Under the pieces are notes generated by a model. The model made no database searches. It was not told where the DNA came from and saw only the letters and a program-made list of their open reading frames with translations. Made by a program: the position numbers and the translations under genes. DNA of 64,000 nt. Source: Nautilus pompilius. Lineage: Eukaryota; Mollusca; Cephalopoda; Nautilida; Nautilidae. The stretch spans positions 503,501 to 567,500 of the forward strand of contig JACATO010000687.1 of assembly GCA_018389105.1 (NCBI GenBank). The letters run 5' to 3'. The stretch's first letter is position 1; every line of letters starts with the position of its first letter. Shown here one piece after another: positions 37,947-52,900 of the stretch.

Positions 37947-40900
37947 GAAAAGTGAATTTTTTAAGTTGAACAAAACTGAATCATTTTCACTTGTATCACT
38001 GTCAAGAAGTATTTTTGTTTTAACACTTGTGTACAATATGAGTTATGTAGAATGGCAAATGTGGAAAAAATGTTTACTTCATGATATCCAATGAAATCTT
38101 GCATTAATTTATATTTTCACTTCTGATAGGGGCACACAATTCAGTTAAGCAAAAGATCAAAATAGCACTGGACCCTAACCATCCAGGAGTACCATGTGAT
38201 AGTACAAATCTAATACATATTTTCAAGTGTTTGTGCATTTGTTTGTTACTTTTTCACTACCAAACCATAGCACCTAGAGGCTCCATATTTTAGGTGTGGA
38301 TACTTTAGAATCTAGGCAAAGTTTTAAGGCCACTTTTCAAAAGCCTTACAGATTACACTTAGTTCATTGTAGTCATTCAAAATCGGTGACCTAGCAGCCT
38401 CAAATTATAATGAAAGTATCTCAGGTCGAAAGACAGTATTCAAGAGTACTATAACCTGACCTTAAAGGCCAACAAAGGCCACCTTTCAAAGTTCAGAGTT
38501 ACTACAGTTTCAGTGCTCATTCAACCTAGAAGTGACCATTTTCAACAGTCAGCCTTGAACACCATTTGAAAGCCATCAACTGCAGATTTTGATATAAATA
38601 ACATAGTTTTAAATACTAAGAATAAAAATTTATTTAGTAGTTTGCTACAGGTTTCTCATCATCTTATAATTCAGTCCTGTACTGATCAGATACTTTTTCA
38701 GATTCCTAAATAAATCAGTTGAAACATGACCATTATGCAATTTTAAAAGGTCCCTTTGAATTCAAGAGCAACCAGTTCCCTATAAGACTCAGCTTTGCTA
38801 TAACCATCAATAAAGCACAGGGCCAATCAGTGAAAGTTGTTGGCCTGATAATCTATGCTTTTCCCTTGGACAACTGTATGTTGGATGCTCAAGAGTTGGC
38901 TAAAACAAACAAAAAAATGTTTTGCTTTTCACTCCAAGGAAAAACTAAAAACATCATCTATAAAGAGGCTCTTATGGAACAAAGTTAAATCTTAGTGTAC
39001 AGATTATAGGATGTTTCAATTCAATGTTCATCTAATGATTGTGTGTTTAAACTGATATAAAACTTTTTTTATAAAAGCCATTTTTTCCAGAGTCTGTTAA
39101 TTGGGAAAAATTCTCAAAAACAATAAAATAAAATAAAAACAAATTTTCTCATTATATTAAATTTGTGCCGAATAAGTTACTCAAGGAGGACTAGTAGAAA
39201 GAAAATCTTGCTTCACTAACTTTAATGACTAAGACATGCCCTTACCTGCAAATTTAATCAAAACTTGGCAATCACTGCTCCAGAAATATACACCATAAAA
39301 AGAAAAATTAAGCACCATTAAATTTATTTAGTAATCCTGTAAAACTAATAACAGAAGCAAAGTGTATCTAGCATATTGTGGCCTGAAGATGCTTCAATGA
39401 AGCACACAAATGGTAGTTCATTCTGAAAAGAATCAAACTCTGTTGTGTCAATCACATTCATCAGCTGTCTATGGTCCAAAAACAGAAAAAACAATGTCAA
39501 TTTTCCTTTGATCTAGATGTCCCCAAGATGATCCGCCAATATGCTAACTCTGCCTTATTGAGAGGCCTTCAACATATTTCTTTTTAATGTTTGACCTTAC
39601 ATGCACCTAAATAATCCAAATCAGATAACTTTCTAATCAACTCCATGCACATGGTGATTGTGTCTGGCAACATATCTTGCTTGGTTCAATGCATGCAATG
39701 GGAACTTAAGTATACGGAGGGTCCAGTGATCAAATGTAAGTCGGTTCCTGTTCTATTGTACTGATTGTTGGCTGAGGACCTATGGTTAACGAACAAGCCT
39801 AAACCTAGCACAGTACTCAGACAATGGCTATATTTCCAATCATTGCAAGATGAATTGGCTGTTGCCAGGCATGTTAAATACAAAATGTTACCAACCCCCC
39901 CAGCAGCCCCAGTTATCCCTCATTTTGAAAAACACATCCTTGCTACACATTCAGTCTTTAAGGAATAACACCAGAGAAAAGCAAAAGTCCAACAACTCTT
40001 AAAAGCCAACATTAACACCCACCCTGGCCTACAATAAATACAGATCTCAACTAAACGGAGCACATAGGGAACCACTTGGGTGCAGGAAAACCCTCCTAAG
40101 TAGTATCTGGCAGTTCTTGGCCAAGCAGTTGGAAAACTAGACCTAAATCCCCCCCCCCAAAGTGAGGTCTATGAGAATGGAGAGGCAACTAAATATTGAC
40201 ACATGCTTCAAATAATGATCAAAATTTGTAGCATAGTTTCAGTTGTCAACACATGAAATGGCATTCTTCACAGCTGTGACTTCTTTTAATGTACCAATTA
40301 ATTCAATTTCTGTTGATTCCTAAATGCTGCATTAAAATATCAAAATTAGTTGCTTTGTCTGTGTTTATCTTGTGATTTGATAGCTGGAAGATTTTAAGTC
40401 AATGGTTGGTAGATTGAATTTGTTGGCATATGTGCAATCTTAGAAGAAGATTAATAATAATTACAGCAGTTATAAATAAAGAATTAAAAGTAAAATTTTA
40501 GTGTTATAGGCTTCATATGATTTTAAAACATTTTTTCTCTTTATAATGAACATTTCTCAAATGCAAGAGAGAAGACAATTCCTTCCCAATGTAAAATCAG
40601 AAAGTAGTACAAGTTATCTTTTTCCAATAATCTGTTCTGATTTGTAAAGTGTCTGCCTGTCTTAGCAGAGAAATCCCCACTAGAGATCCTCATTTTCAGA
40701 TGGTAAAGAGGAACAAAAAGGAGAAACTTGAAACAATGCAATTTGCACCTGGAATCTGAACTTGGGGCCCTTGATGAGCTCAGCAATTCAGTAGTATATA
40801 AAACCGCTGGAATACTACTGTGCCATCTGAAAATATTTCATCAATTTAACAAACAGGCCATCTCTTAAAAAAAAAAACACAAGGTTACAATTTACACATT

Positions 40901-43900
40901 TGTATATTTAATATGTTCATTTAATTTTGACGAATTGCATAGCCTGCTATCTCATTACCAGTCATCTTAAAAACATTTGAATTTGATAATATTCTTTTGC
41001 TGAATTCTGTGGAATATGATACAAATGGATGATATTATAAACTAATTTACATAAGTTGAAAGTTCCATATCCAAAAACTAGTATTCTGCTGATTTTCCAT
41101 TTCTTAAATGTCAGTTTTCAGAAAATATAAATAGCAAAAAGAATGTCACTAATGACAATCCTTAATTGAAACACCAATTTTTGCCAAGGCTTGTCCATTA
41201 AATGTTCAGCAATGTGATTACAAAGGGTCAGCAGCCTTATGGCAAGTCTCTCACCTGACAGTGACAGTTGCTGGACCAGCATCTAAGCTTGGAGATTCCC
41301 CTTTCACTTTCTTTATTACCCTAAGGACTTCCTTCATCATGTCTTCTGTTTCAGTTTTCTTCTTATCTGCAGTTTCTGTTGGTTCCTTTGCAGGCTCAAC
41401 TGTTTTGGATACTGTAATTTTTTTAGCAGGCAGTTCATCATGGGGTGGTGCCATTTTTCCAGTGCAGATTTTGCAGTTTAAATCAAATAAGTGTGTCCTG
41501 TGTTGGTCTGTAGAGTCGGTGACGAGCCCAGCAAGGAGGTCTGCTTTGGGGTCGGTTTTTGGCTTTTCTTCCTTTGAACTGGACAGGCCTACGGTCTGGA
41601 AATAAGTCAGTCATAAGTAAGAAAAGAAAACAACAACAAATCTTTTAATAAAACATTAAATAATCTAGAAACAAACAAAATATATATGCGCAAATTTAGT
41701 GAAAATAAATATGAAACGGACTGAGAATAGAGAAAAAGTTGAAAAATAATAGAATTAAAAAAAAAAAAATGCCTGTTATCACTGTCAGCTTTATTTCCAT
41801 TTATGTAACTGAAAATATTTGGCAGACATTAACCCTTGTTCTGCTGTCAACAGAAGTAAAATCAGCAATGTAAAAAAGATTTCATAATGTGGCGCTCATC
41901 TCCTTTACTTGCTGTATGAACAATTTTGCATTATAGAATATCATATGCATTACACAATAATAATTAAGCAGACTGCTTTGTTCTGTTTTCATACTTAATA
42001 ATAATCTTTAATTTCACTGCTACCATAGTCAGATCAACTTCAGAAGCTGATGGACAGATGTAGCCTTTTTCAGTATTCAATCTCATTATCAATCTCATTA
42101 CTGTCAGAACTAATAATGTATTTCTCTCCAATCAATTTTTTTATTTATGCTAAAAAAAAGAACAACAACAAAAAAGGGAGGTAAACGAAAACTTAGAGGC
42201 TCTATATCATCCTGAGGAGAAGGTAGCAAGTTTTGGGTAATGGTGCGTGACAGCAGAGAAACCCCAAGAGCCAGAAAGTAGCTGCAGGGTTTATAGGCTT
42301 GGACTCTTCCGCCACTCAAGCAGATTTCTCAACCAAAATAGAATGCATCAGTTTTGATATCCTAGATCTGAAAAGCATCTATCTGACCTGATTGCTGCGG
42401 ATTGAAAGACAACTAACTTCTAATGTACTCAGATCTTCTTCATCCACTTCCATTTCTCCTTTATGTGTCTTTTTGACAACATGCACCTTTCCTGCATCCT
42501 TAAGTGCTTCAGATTCCCGCATCTCTATCATTTCCAAGGCCTAGTGTTAAAAAAAGACTAATTAATTTTCACATTCCCACAAAGTCACTACACTGAAAAG
42601 ACAAATCATTAAATAATTGCACAAGTTATACTGGAAAACATTACTTCAAAATGTATTAGAAATTAGCTAACAAGTATCCAATATGAATTCTTTTCTCAAA
42701 CAGCAATATTAGAAGTAGAACACTATTTCATCATTTCAAACTGAATATACATTTTGCCTTCCATCTTTCATGTGATGGTTCAAGCAAGAGCATTTTAAAA
42801 GTAAAACTACGATCCATATAACCCCATAATCTATGAATTTTCTATAGACAAGTTCTTTGATTTACAACCAGAAATGCATTACAAATAATTCAACCCTTAT
42901 TTTTTTAGATATCTGATACAAAATAAAAAGTGGTGAGCATGCACACAGCCAAGATATTATGTAGAAAATATTTTTTAAAGTTAACTGAGACAATTTCTTA
43001 GTTTAAAAATAGCACTGAAGGTAAAAGCTGATCAAACCAATCAAAAAAGCCAGTACTATTTGAATTACACAGAGGAATTTAGCGAATATTAATGAATCTG
43101 CTTAGCGATACATGCATACCTACATTTATAAAACATGAGTGCATATTTTGTTATTGCTGTGTGATGTGACATATGGAAAAAAGTGTACCAAGGCAATTTC
43201 AAGGGTATAAAAATGCAAACACAACTTTCTTTCTTTAATAAAAATCCATTATCCACAAAAATATGTTCCAAAAGAACTTAGTTTGGTCAATACAGAGTAT
43301 AAATTTGATTAAAAAAAAAAACTAAACAGAAATTAGACTAAAGAATACTGGAGTCAGGTGCCTAAACACATGCTAAAAAAATTCTGATTCTGACATAATC
43401 TGACAGGTAAAATGTTCTTCCCTTGTATGAAACTGGTTCATAACGTCAAGATGAAATGTATACATCACTATATAGATATAAAGATAGTGATGAAAGAAAT
43501 ACTTCAAAATTACAAAATGTTTCATTTAAAACATTCCTATAACTGTAAATAAAACTTCTGAATAGTTTGTTCTAGGAGTAACCAACTGCCTGGCTGTAAG
43601 CACTCTTGGCATTTATTTCCACTGAATTCTTTTTCAGAATTAATTTTCATCTTTTGCCTAACCAATCTCAATAAAACCAGTATTTCAACTTTACACTGAT
43701 TTCCTTAATTTTCAATTTGTCACTTTTCAAAATTGATACTGATAGTTGCTTTTCTAAGCATTAATACCTTGTTGTTTAATGCAAAAGAAACAAAGATGTC
43801 AGACCAGGAAAAACATCAAATCTTCTAAATTTAACTACCCTAACCCAACTAGGAAACACAATAAAAAAGAGGAAAAAAACAAAACAACAACAAACAATTC

Positions 43901-46900
43901 ACATGTCCATTAGATATGGTTGTAAAAAGGATTGTAGCTACAAACACTTATAATAACAGAATAAAAAAACTAAATCATTAACAAACCAGCTTCTCATTTC
44001 TCATAAAACTAAACAGAAATTTCAGCTGCAGTTGGTTTGTTTTTTCAGCAAGTTCTACTTACATGTTTTGTCTCCATCTGGCGCCACTTGGCTAGTTCTT
44101 TCGATGCAAGTTCTTCAGGTGTCATTCGCACCAGTTTGCTTGGTTTGATTCGCCGCGTGAGAATCTTACGAAACAATCCCTAAAAATATACATATAATTC
44201 TAAAAATTCATGGCAAAAATTTATTTAGAAAAATTTTCTTCTGCAAAGTTTTAGTTGTGCACCAATCAGAGCAGGAGAACAATTTTCTACATACAGCAAT
44301 GTGGTGTCATTGTTTGAACAACAGGTATCTGGAGCTACCCTAAAGCTCAGATACAGCATGCAACTCATTTGATCAAAAAAAAAAACGTTCTTCCACATGG
44401 TGTTCTCACAAATCCAAAGTCATTGGCAGAAAGCAAAACCAAAAGTGGATTCATACATGTTTTTACATACTGAAAATTTCTAAGTAAGGCAGAAATAATT
44501 TCATAAAATATATGCATTGAAATAAAAAAAAAACACAATTAGTGAGACTTGAAAATACCAAGACCTGCTGGTGTCTGTTTACTAGATATTTTTTAATGAA
44601 ACCTGGCTGGCTATGATTACAGTGATGCTATTTCAGCCAGGTTTCATTTGGACATAACAAATAATATATAAGATTGGTTGAGTCAGTATACCATAATCTT
44701 TTCCCTTTCAAAATATTGTCTTATCATGAAGACTTATTATACCTTGCTTTGAATAGTAAATTCTCAACTTCAAGTATATAGGATTTTTTCAACATGCAAA
44801 ACTCTTCTATTAAAAGCAATAACTTATTTCTGTTTTTCAGGCCAGTTAAAATGCTATAATAATAATAATAATTAGGCAAACTATAGCACTAATTCGTTCA
44901 TTTTATGAAATGATTTAACAAAATAATATATAATAAAAGGCAGAACTAATAAAATTACTTTAAAACATTTCTTTCCTAGTATAAACATTTAAAATCCCAG
45001 AAGTTTTCTCTCAATTCTTTTGTTATGAAACAATGATGACAAAAATGCAGAAATTAAATTTATGAAGACCAGTGAATTTACAATCAGAAAATAACAAAAA
45101 ATGTTTGAAAATTATGGTTTCCATCTTAAATTGGGGGTACTTAAACACTTGGTACACTATCATTTACCTACCTTGTTTTTGGCATCTCTAATATTAAAAA
45201 CCAGGCTGCGGTATTTGGCTTTGTACTTGTTACTGCTGTCGTGAAAATACTTAAAGAGTTCATCTTCTATTGATACAGCAAGCTGCTTGATTTCACTGTT
45301 AGAGAGCATGATGTCATCAGCATCTCGTGCCCTGATGATAAAAATAATGAAGTGTTACCATGAGTTACCACCATTTTGGTGCCAATATATGTCTATAAAC
45401 ATTCACAAATACAATATTTAAACAAATTTTATTGGTTGCCAAATCACAATTTTTTTTTTTTTCAAAATACATTAATCTTCTGTAATAAATGCCTCGGTGT
45501 TGTTTAACTCCAAATTGGGAATAGTCTAAAGGATGATGCCGATTGCAATTGCTTTTAATGTTCATTGCAGTGTCATTTCTAGGGAACTAACAAGGTACTG
45601 ACCATCAGATTGGGCAGTTCATGAAGAGATCCCAGTTAGGTCATCATCCTGTCACCTTTGCCAGAAACATCATCTGATTTGGTTGATACCAAGATGCATT
45701 GTTAAAACCTTTTCTGCCAATTTCAGACTGGCATCAATGTCAGTTTGCATACTCATTTCAAACAGTCATTTTGTTTATACTCAACAATTTAACTTTGTTC
45801 CCACTTCAACCAGTATATGAAAAGGTACAAACAACATATGACACAAACATTATAGGCATGAAAACAACACTATTTATTTATTTTTTGTGAGGCATACATA
45901 CATATATCTATTTCCAAAAGAGTATATTTCATATTTGTATTTGATAAAATACCAAGTGAGGTAATCAGCATACTTCGAAAATCAAAAAAACAAAACAAAA
46001 GACAAACACTATTTACATAGGAGAAAATGCAAAGCAATTTATCATTAGTTTAAAGAACACAAAAGTTTACAAGCATTTATAGTATTTGACAATGTACAAA
46101 TCTGTGTGTTTAAGTTTCCCCTATATTTCTGATCAAAAAAGTTTTGATTTTCATAAATCAAGTATAAAGTCAATGCAGCAGAAAGAATTCAGTGGAATCC
46201 ACAGTATTCAAAGAACCAAGAACAATTGCTGCCATACGTTTCTAACTATGGTTATGCTAACTACCACAAGAAACTAGAAAAAGACAAATATGATATGAAG
46301 TAAAATGTCAATTTTTATTTATTGATTTTATATTTAGACCACGAGTCTAAAACAATAATGTAAGATGATTAAAGAGAATCATTGCACATTCACAGGATAA
46401 ACAATCAACCAATCAAAAACAATGTGAGATTATGGTAACTAATTTATGTGATTAGTGTGACTGTGACATGTGTACAAATCATCACCAACTTATTGCACAA
46501 TTAATTGTAAAAAGAACATAGTTTGAATGTTGGCAGCCATTCTTTGAAATCTGCTACAAACCACTATTTATAAAGATGAACAAACTTTGAAACACAATAA
46601 TTTTTATATCATGTATGTTATAAATCACTCTCATGATGGCATAAAATTTACAAGGCCAAGTAGAGCGGTTTTGAATAAGCAACCATTTTGCATAGACCTA
46701 CCTGTATGCAAGAGCATCTCGCAAGGATTTTCTCACATTAAGCCGAATGGGATCAGGACCATCATGAGGTTCTTTCTCTGATGAACTATCATCTTTCTTT
46801 CCTGTGCTGTCTGCTATCTTATGATCAACATGTCTATCTCGCCGATCACGATCCTTTGAACCTGATGAAAGATGACAACCAAATTCAGTGATGTTCTAAG

Positions 46901-49900
46901 CAAACTTAACAACTCTACATATGTAGCCAGTCAATTTGGCCCGGTAAAAGTGTTTTGAATGTATGAAATATAACAAACATGATAAAGAAAAAGTGAAATT
47001 TTAACAAACAGTCTTGTCTTTTTGTTAATATTTTGACCAGTAACTCTGTTTAATGTCTGCTTTCATACTACCTGGTATTGTTTAAACTAATGTCTTGTAT
47101 GACAAAATATTTTTGAAAGCCTTCTAAATGACTTTTTCCAAATCTTCTCTAATTTTTAAACTGTTTTTAATTTTTTTTTTAAAATTATACTGTCCCATCA
47201 CGGTCTATGCATCAGCTTGATTTAAATCAAAATTCCCAGGCCTATCTTCAAACCAGTGAAATTTTTTGTTCTTAACCTCAAGAAAATTCTTTGCTGCGAA
47301 TAGTGCCTTATCTTGTAAAAAACAAAAGTTGACATCATGATGAAATTTCTTGCCAGATTCTATAAAATCTCCTTTTTTTTTTGAAGATTTATATAAGGAT
47401 TTGTATTTACTGATGTTCATTTGGTAGAATTACCAAATTTCTTTTACTATTAGCAGAGAAAGAGGCTTAGATGTTGACACTTCCTGAATGCTTCTAGGTT
47501 GGTAAAATATAATTTGATTTAAACTTTCACTGAATTTTGTTGACTCTCTCAAATCACTGATTACCAAAAAAGATGAAGTAAACTTTCATCCACAAATATC
47601 ACTTGCACCAATCTTCTGATTGCCAATTTTGTTATTGCTTACTTACAAAATTGAAGTATTTTTTATCTTCAGCAGAAAGTCCTGGATTTTTTTAGCTGGG
47701 ATATATGATTTGAAGCCCATTCTCACTAAATATCTTTTAACAGATCTATCTGATATCTTTGTATCAATACTGTCTTCCAATTCTCTAGCCAATATACCAC
47801 TTGAAGCAAAGTACTCTTGTTAATAGTGAAGTCTTGCCATAACCCATCTTTCCCTTGGTGACATTTTTTTTTTAATCAATCTGTTTTCTTAGGAAAAAAG
47901 TGCCCAGTTATCTTAGTCATTCTAACAATCCTGCCAACAGTTCTTATTGGAAAAACAAGACTCTCAATAATTTCTGAACATATCAGGCCCATTTCGAAAT
48001 ACGTAGCAATCTTCTGTATATCACAATCACTTATACATTTCCATGCATATTTTTACAATTCAGGTTTTTATCTGAAAATTACTTCAACATTAACCGAAGA
48101 TGCTGATGCATGAATGGCTATTTCTATACATGAAAATGGTATGAAGAAATGCACAGAAATCTCCAATTTTTCCAGATGAAAAGAAAGTTTTGATAGTTTC
48201 CAGAACATAACATAAAGATCAGGAATTGTCTTAAATATAATGAAAAATTCCAAAATATTCTGGTTTTTGCACATCTTTTTTGTTGTTGTAAATATCACCT
48301 ACTTGTTTTCAAACTGACATTTTCTATTTATCTGCTATTAGTTTTACAAAACATTTTATCATAAGAATAGGGAAAGAAGTTTCATTGTTGGATTGAAGGC
48401 TTTATTTCTAACAAAGAAGAAAGTATATTAAAGATTACTAAATAGGCCAAATTGACTGGCCAAAGCTGTAAATAAATGACTAAACGGTATTTAAACATCA
48501 CCAAATTAATGTTAACTACATTGGTTTCCAAAAGTTAAGCAACGAAAATATTTTCAAATGGCTAATGTTTTATTCACCAAATAATCAACAAAAACTCCTC
48601 CTCATGTAACAATTTTATTTACAAAATATGCAAATTACAAATAATTTCTAGGGGCATTAAAGAAAACAAGAAAAGAAAAGAATCAGAAAACAAGGAATTC
48701 TGATAAATAATGTAAACAAAAGTTAATTAAAGATAATCAAATGGAAGAGCCCCCCCACCACTGATGACAATCCATGACTCAGTAGCTTTGCATGCTGCTT
48801 TATCAACAAGAACAGTTCATCAGTACATTGTCTTATCAGAGAAATTTGCAGATCTTGGATGGGAGCAACATTCTCAATAAAATTTAAGTCAGGAGAATGT
48901 ACTGGCCATATCATGCAGGTAATGGTTTGGTCTTGAAGATATTAGAAAACTGTGTGTTCTATGTGGAAAAGCATTATCGTTTATTAAAATGAAGTTATCT
49001 CCAATTGCACCTGTGTATGATATGAATAAATCCAGAATCTTGTACCTATAGCTGCTCATTGCAGTCAGGGTACCTCTATAAAACATGCATGTCTGCCTAC
49101 CCACTGAAATTCCTTTCTAGATCATCACACCTCCACCACCTTTGTGAACGCTTTCTATGATGCTTATGAGCTGGTTGCATGTTCTACATTCCCTCTAGGT
49201 GAGTATGCACCATAAATCACATTGATAAATTGTGGCTAATCAGTAAAAATAATGCTCCAGTCATATGGTAAAAAAGCAGCATGTTCATGGCACCAATTCA
49301 ATCACATCTGTTTATAGCAGCAATACACACTATGTGTTGCCTCACATAGAAACCTCTTTCATGCAGTCTCTTGTGTATGGTTGTGACTGGTACCAATGTC
49401 TCATGTCCACAGAGAGATTGGAAGCAAGTTGGGTTGGTGTTGAAGTTTTACTTCATCAAGCCAAAAATGACAATGATCAATCATCTGCTTGAGTTGTAAC
49501 TTGTGTCTCCAGACAACATTTCTAAGCACTTTAACTTGCCTCTTAGCTGAGAAACCACACTTATGTTCATATTTAGCCATTCCACCACTTTGGTTAGCTT
49601 TCCATCTTAGAGAATGTTCCAAACAAGTATGACTACCCATTTTGCAATTTATTCTTTTATAAAGAAACTACTTTAAAATAACATTAGCTCACTAGTTTTG
49701 TTTATAACAGAAAATATCTCCTTTTCTTACCTGAACTATAAAAAGATGGTGTTTTGTATGATGATGGCTGTAAAACTTCGAAGGTAGGGTGAGCAGTGAG
49801 CCACTCCCTCAGCACTGACTCAGTAGGAGCAGTAGGACCTGTCAGTATTCGACCAGTCTTTCTCTCAAGAACAACAACCTTACTACTCTCATTACTGGTC

Positions 49901-52900
49901 TCAGTCTGTGCAAAGATAAAAGCAGATACAAATTACTTACTTTTTTATTGTTCCTTCTCTTACTATGAAATAAAGAAAATATTGTCTTCTTACACCCATT
50001 ATGATATGTTTCATAGACAGTTGACTAATCCATAAAAATTAAAAAGCATAATGCATAACAATTTGTTAACGAAGTAAATTATCTGATGCCTGTAATAACA
50101 TAAAAAATAAAAATATAAAATTAAAATGAGCAGCACATTACAGTTTTTTCCTTCTTTAAATGGTCTCGTGAAACATTTGCTCAGAGCACCTGTTGCTATT
50201 TCCAGAACCCATGAAACATACTTGTGCCCACAAACGAGTAACAGTATCAACAGCAAATTCAAGTACAGACCATGTCTCCAATGAGTAGTAAATAGAAACT
50301 TGACAAAATGCTTCATAATTTTTGTAGTTTGTCTTCCTCAACCATACTAAATATAACATAAATAACAACAAAAATGTAGTTAATTTTCTACTCTAAAGAT
50401 TACAGACAACCAGGCAGCATATAATATGTAGAGTATATTAAACTCAAAACTATTTTCTCATGTTTTTTGTTTTTTAAATGTCTAAAATTGATGTACAAAC
50501 CACAATACCATTCATCAAATTTCTTTAAAATCTTGTCATCAAAATTTTACCAAAGTCACTTATTCCACAAAATAAAACAAGTTGCTAATAAAAGTTGGCA
50601 ATCCTGCTTGAATTTGGATTGAGACTTATTTTTAAGCACTGTTACTAATAACCTTCCAAATGACTTTTTAAACAGAAGACTCTGATTTGTTATGTTAAGT
50701 ATTATAGAAACAAACCTTAAAAATAAATTCAAGTTTAATAATTATATCAAGATATATCATAATTAATGCCTTACATCTATCTTACATCAAAGTAGAATTT
50801 GGGAATTCAACCTTTAAAGAAAAACAAACCAAAAAAAATTATACACGATAGCTATTTGAAACAAAGGGTCACTAGATATAGGATTACTGTGTGCCCTCTC
50901 CCACCTTTTTGGATAATTTCAGTAATGGTATGCATAGATACAGTTTAGAAATTAAATTGATAGAGTTTCCAAGTTTTTAAATTTCCTATAATATTGAAGT
51001 CTACATTTGGTAAACTTGAGACATTATCCGAAACTGCATCCTATCTCAAGTTATGACATGAGGCAGTATGAAAGTTGAAGATGCTCTCTGTTTTTTTTTT
51101 CATTCACAATTCTCTATAATTTTCTATGCTGGATATTCTTTGAAAATTGTTTACATGCTTTAAAAACTAAAAGTTACATAAATAGCATATGTACAGTTAA
51201 TGAATTCAGCAGCAATAAAACAATAGCATTTTTTAATTGGGTTAAACATTATAGGATTTTCTAAATTAGTTCTTAATTTATAATTTGCAATTATTTTTAC
51301 CACAAGTGTGTCTGTCTGTAATAGTGCCCCAACAAGCTAAAAGGACTGTTGCTGCCTAAAACTTACCTTCCTTTAAAGATTTTTTCTCCCAATTACATGA
51401 TAATTATTTTCTAAATTGTTTTAATAGCCTACCAGAATGACTCACCAAAATGCCTCACACACACACCTACCTATCTACAAGGAATAAGGTAAATAAAACA
51501 AATCCACTATGGAAAGTTAATACATACAGAAAAGCTTACTGTCCAAACAACAGCATTCCAGAAATATTTAAAAATAAAATTGTTATATTTGTCAGCTATT
51601 ACTGCTACTTAATCCAAAGATAATGATTCCCAGTAGAATTTATCATTCCTCAGAGCAAACTGAAACAAGATCATAAAGAATGAAAAAAGTAAAGAAAGCC
51701 TTGTAGAGATAATATATTTCAAACCATGTTCAACCAAAAGTAACTGAAGACAGGTAACTACCTACCTCTTCCATCTCAATTTATCATTGCTTAGAATATA
51801 TTCTTAGTAGTTATGGTACTACAATACCTTGTTTCCGGATCGTATTTGTCTTTCATTTTTCAGCAGATGCAGTGACTCTTGGGCATGTCTCACAATGCAG
51901 TCATCGCTGCAATAGACAGAGCCTGTCCGAGCGTCCTTCTGGCAGCCTGCTCCTATGCACTGCTGGAAAGTTCGCTTTTTTTTCAAATCCTAATAAATAG
52001 ATTTGCAAATATAAATGAAGCAGTTTAGTAAAAATAAAACAATACAATTTGTTTAGCAAAGAAAATTTCAGCAACAATCTAGCAACTTTTACTCATCAGT
52101 AACAAATGAGAATTTTTCAGTTAATTACAATTTTCAATTATTTGAAAATAAGCAGCTATAATATGTTAAAAATCATCCATAATCAAATTAAATTAAGAAC
52201 AACACACCTTGAAGTCAACAAATTTCTTTTTTTTCACTTCAGTCTCCTCTGAATTCTTTCTTTTATGTTGTTGTTCTCCTTTCTTTTCAGGAATGACATC
52301 AACATTGCCAGTACTTGATGATACCTGGGCAGAAGAAATATCAGGTCTTTTAATATCAGTAGACTGCCTCCTCTGTCTTTGTTCTTGAAGGTTCTCCTTA
52401 ATCTTTTTGTCTTTCTCTCTATCCTTTGAATTTCTCCTATCTGTTTGGTCTTTTCTATCTTGACCTGCTGTCCTGCTACCATCTTTCAACTCTTTTGAAT
52501 CCTTTCGCATATATTTCATTTCCTTTCTTTCTTTAACTGTTTCCTTTTGATCCTTGTCTTTAGAATGCCATCTCTCTTGCTTCAAGCTCTCTTTAAACTC
52601 GCTTCTTTCTCTCTCTACTGCTGATATCTGAGTACTGTCACGATGAATGGAATCCTTATTCTCCTGATATTTTGGAATCTTGTATGGCTTTTTACCTTCC
52701 TCTGTAGGCTTTTTAACTGCTTCATCTTTTTTTGGTACCAAGTTAATGTCAGCACTAGTAATTGGACTTTTTGCTTCTGGTTTCTTCAGCTAAAGAATAA
52801 AAGCAGAAATTATCATCAGTGGCAATAGTAAAAGAAAATTCTAGGCATATTAGAAAAATGATTTTATTTTTAAAACTAGTTTTAAAATGTGCATGCAATG

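Larger units (their letters stand above)
41596..46701. other. Introns around the TFIIS-domain exons
   Basis: Between exons 42388-42540, 44063-44179 and 45172-45331 the introns are AT-rich, with poly-A runs and an AAT run at about 44857-44870. No transposon protein was recognised. The only structured feature is the inverted repeat at 44595-44648. Confidence 0.55.

Noticed and set aside
41261-41605. 114-codon + strand open frame
   Set aside because: Antisense shadow of the exon 41255-41595, whose - strand product carries the conserved DLNCKICTG motif and phased splice sites.
48723-49492. A host gene in the intron, suggested by several small frames on both strands
   Set aside because: The - strand frames together read as a Tc1 transposase, and the + strand frame 49265-49492 is antisense to it.
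52234-52482. 82-codon - strand frame
   Set aside because: Alternate frame of the exon 52208-52789. The other frame joins correctly to both neighbouring exons.
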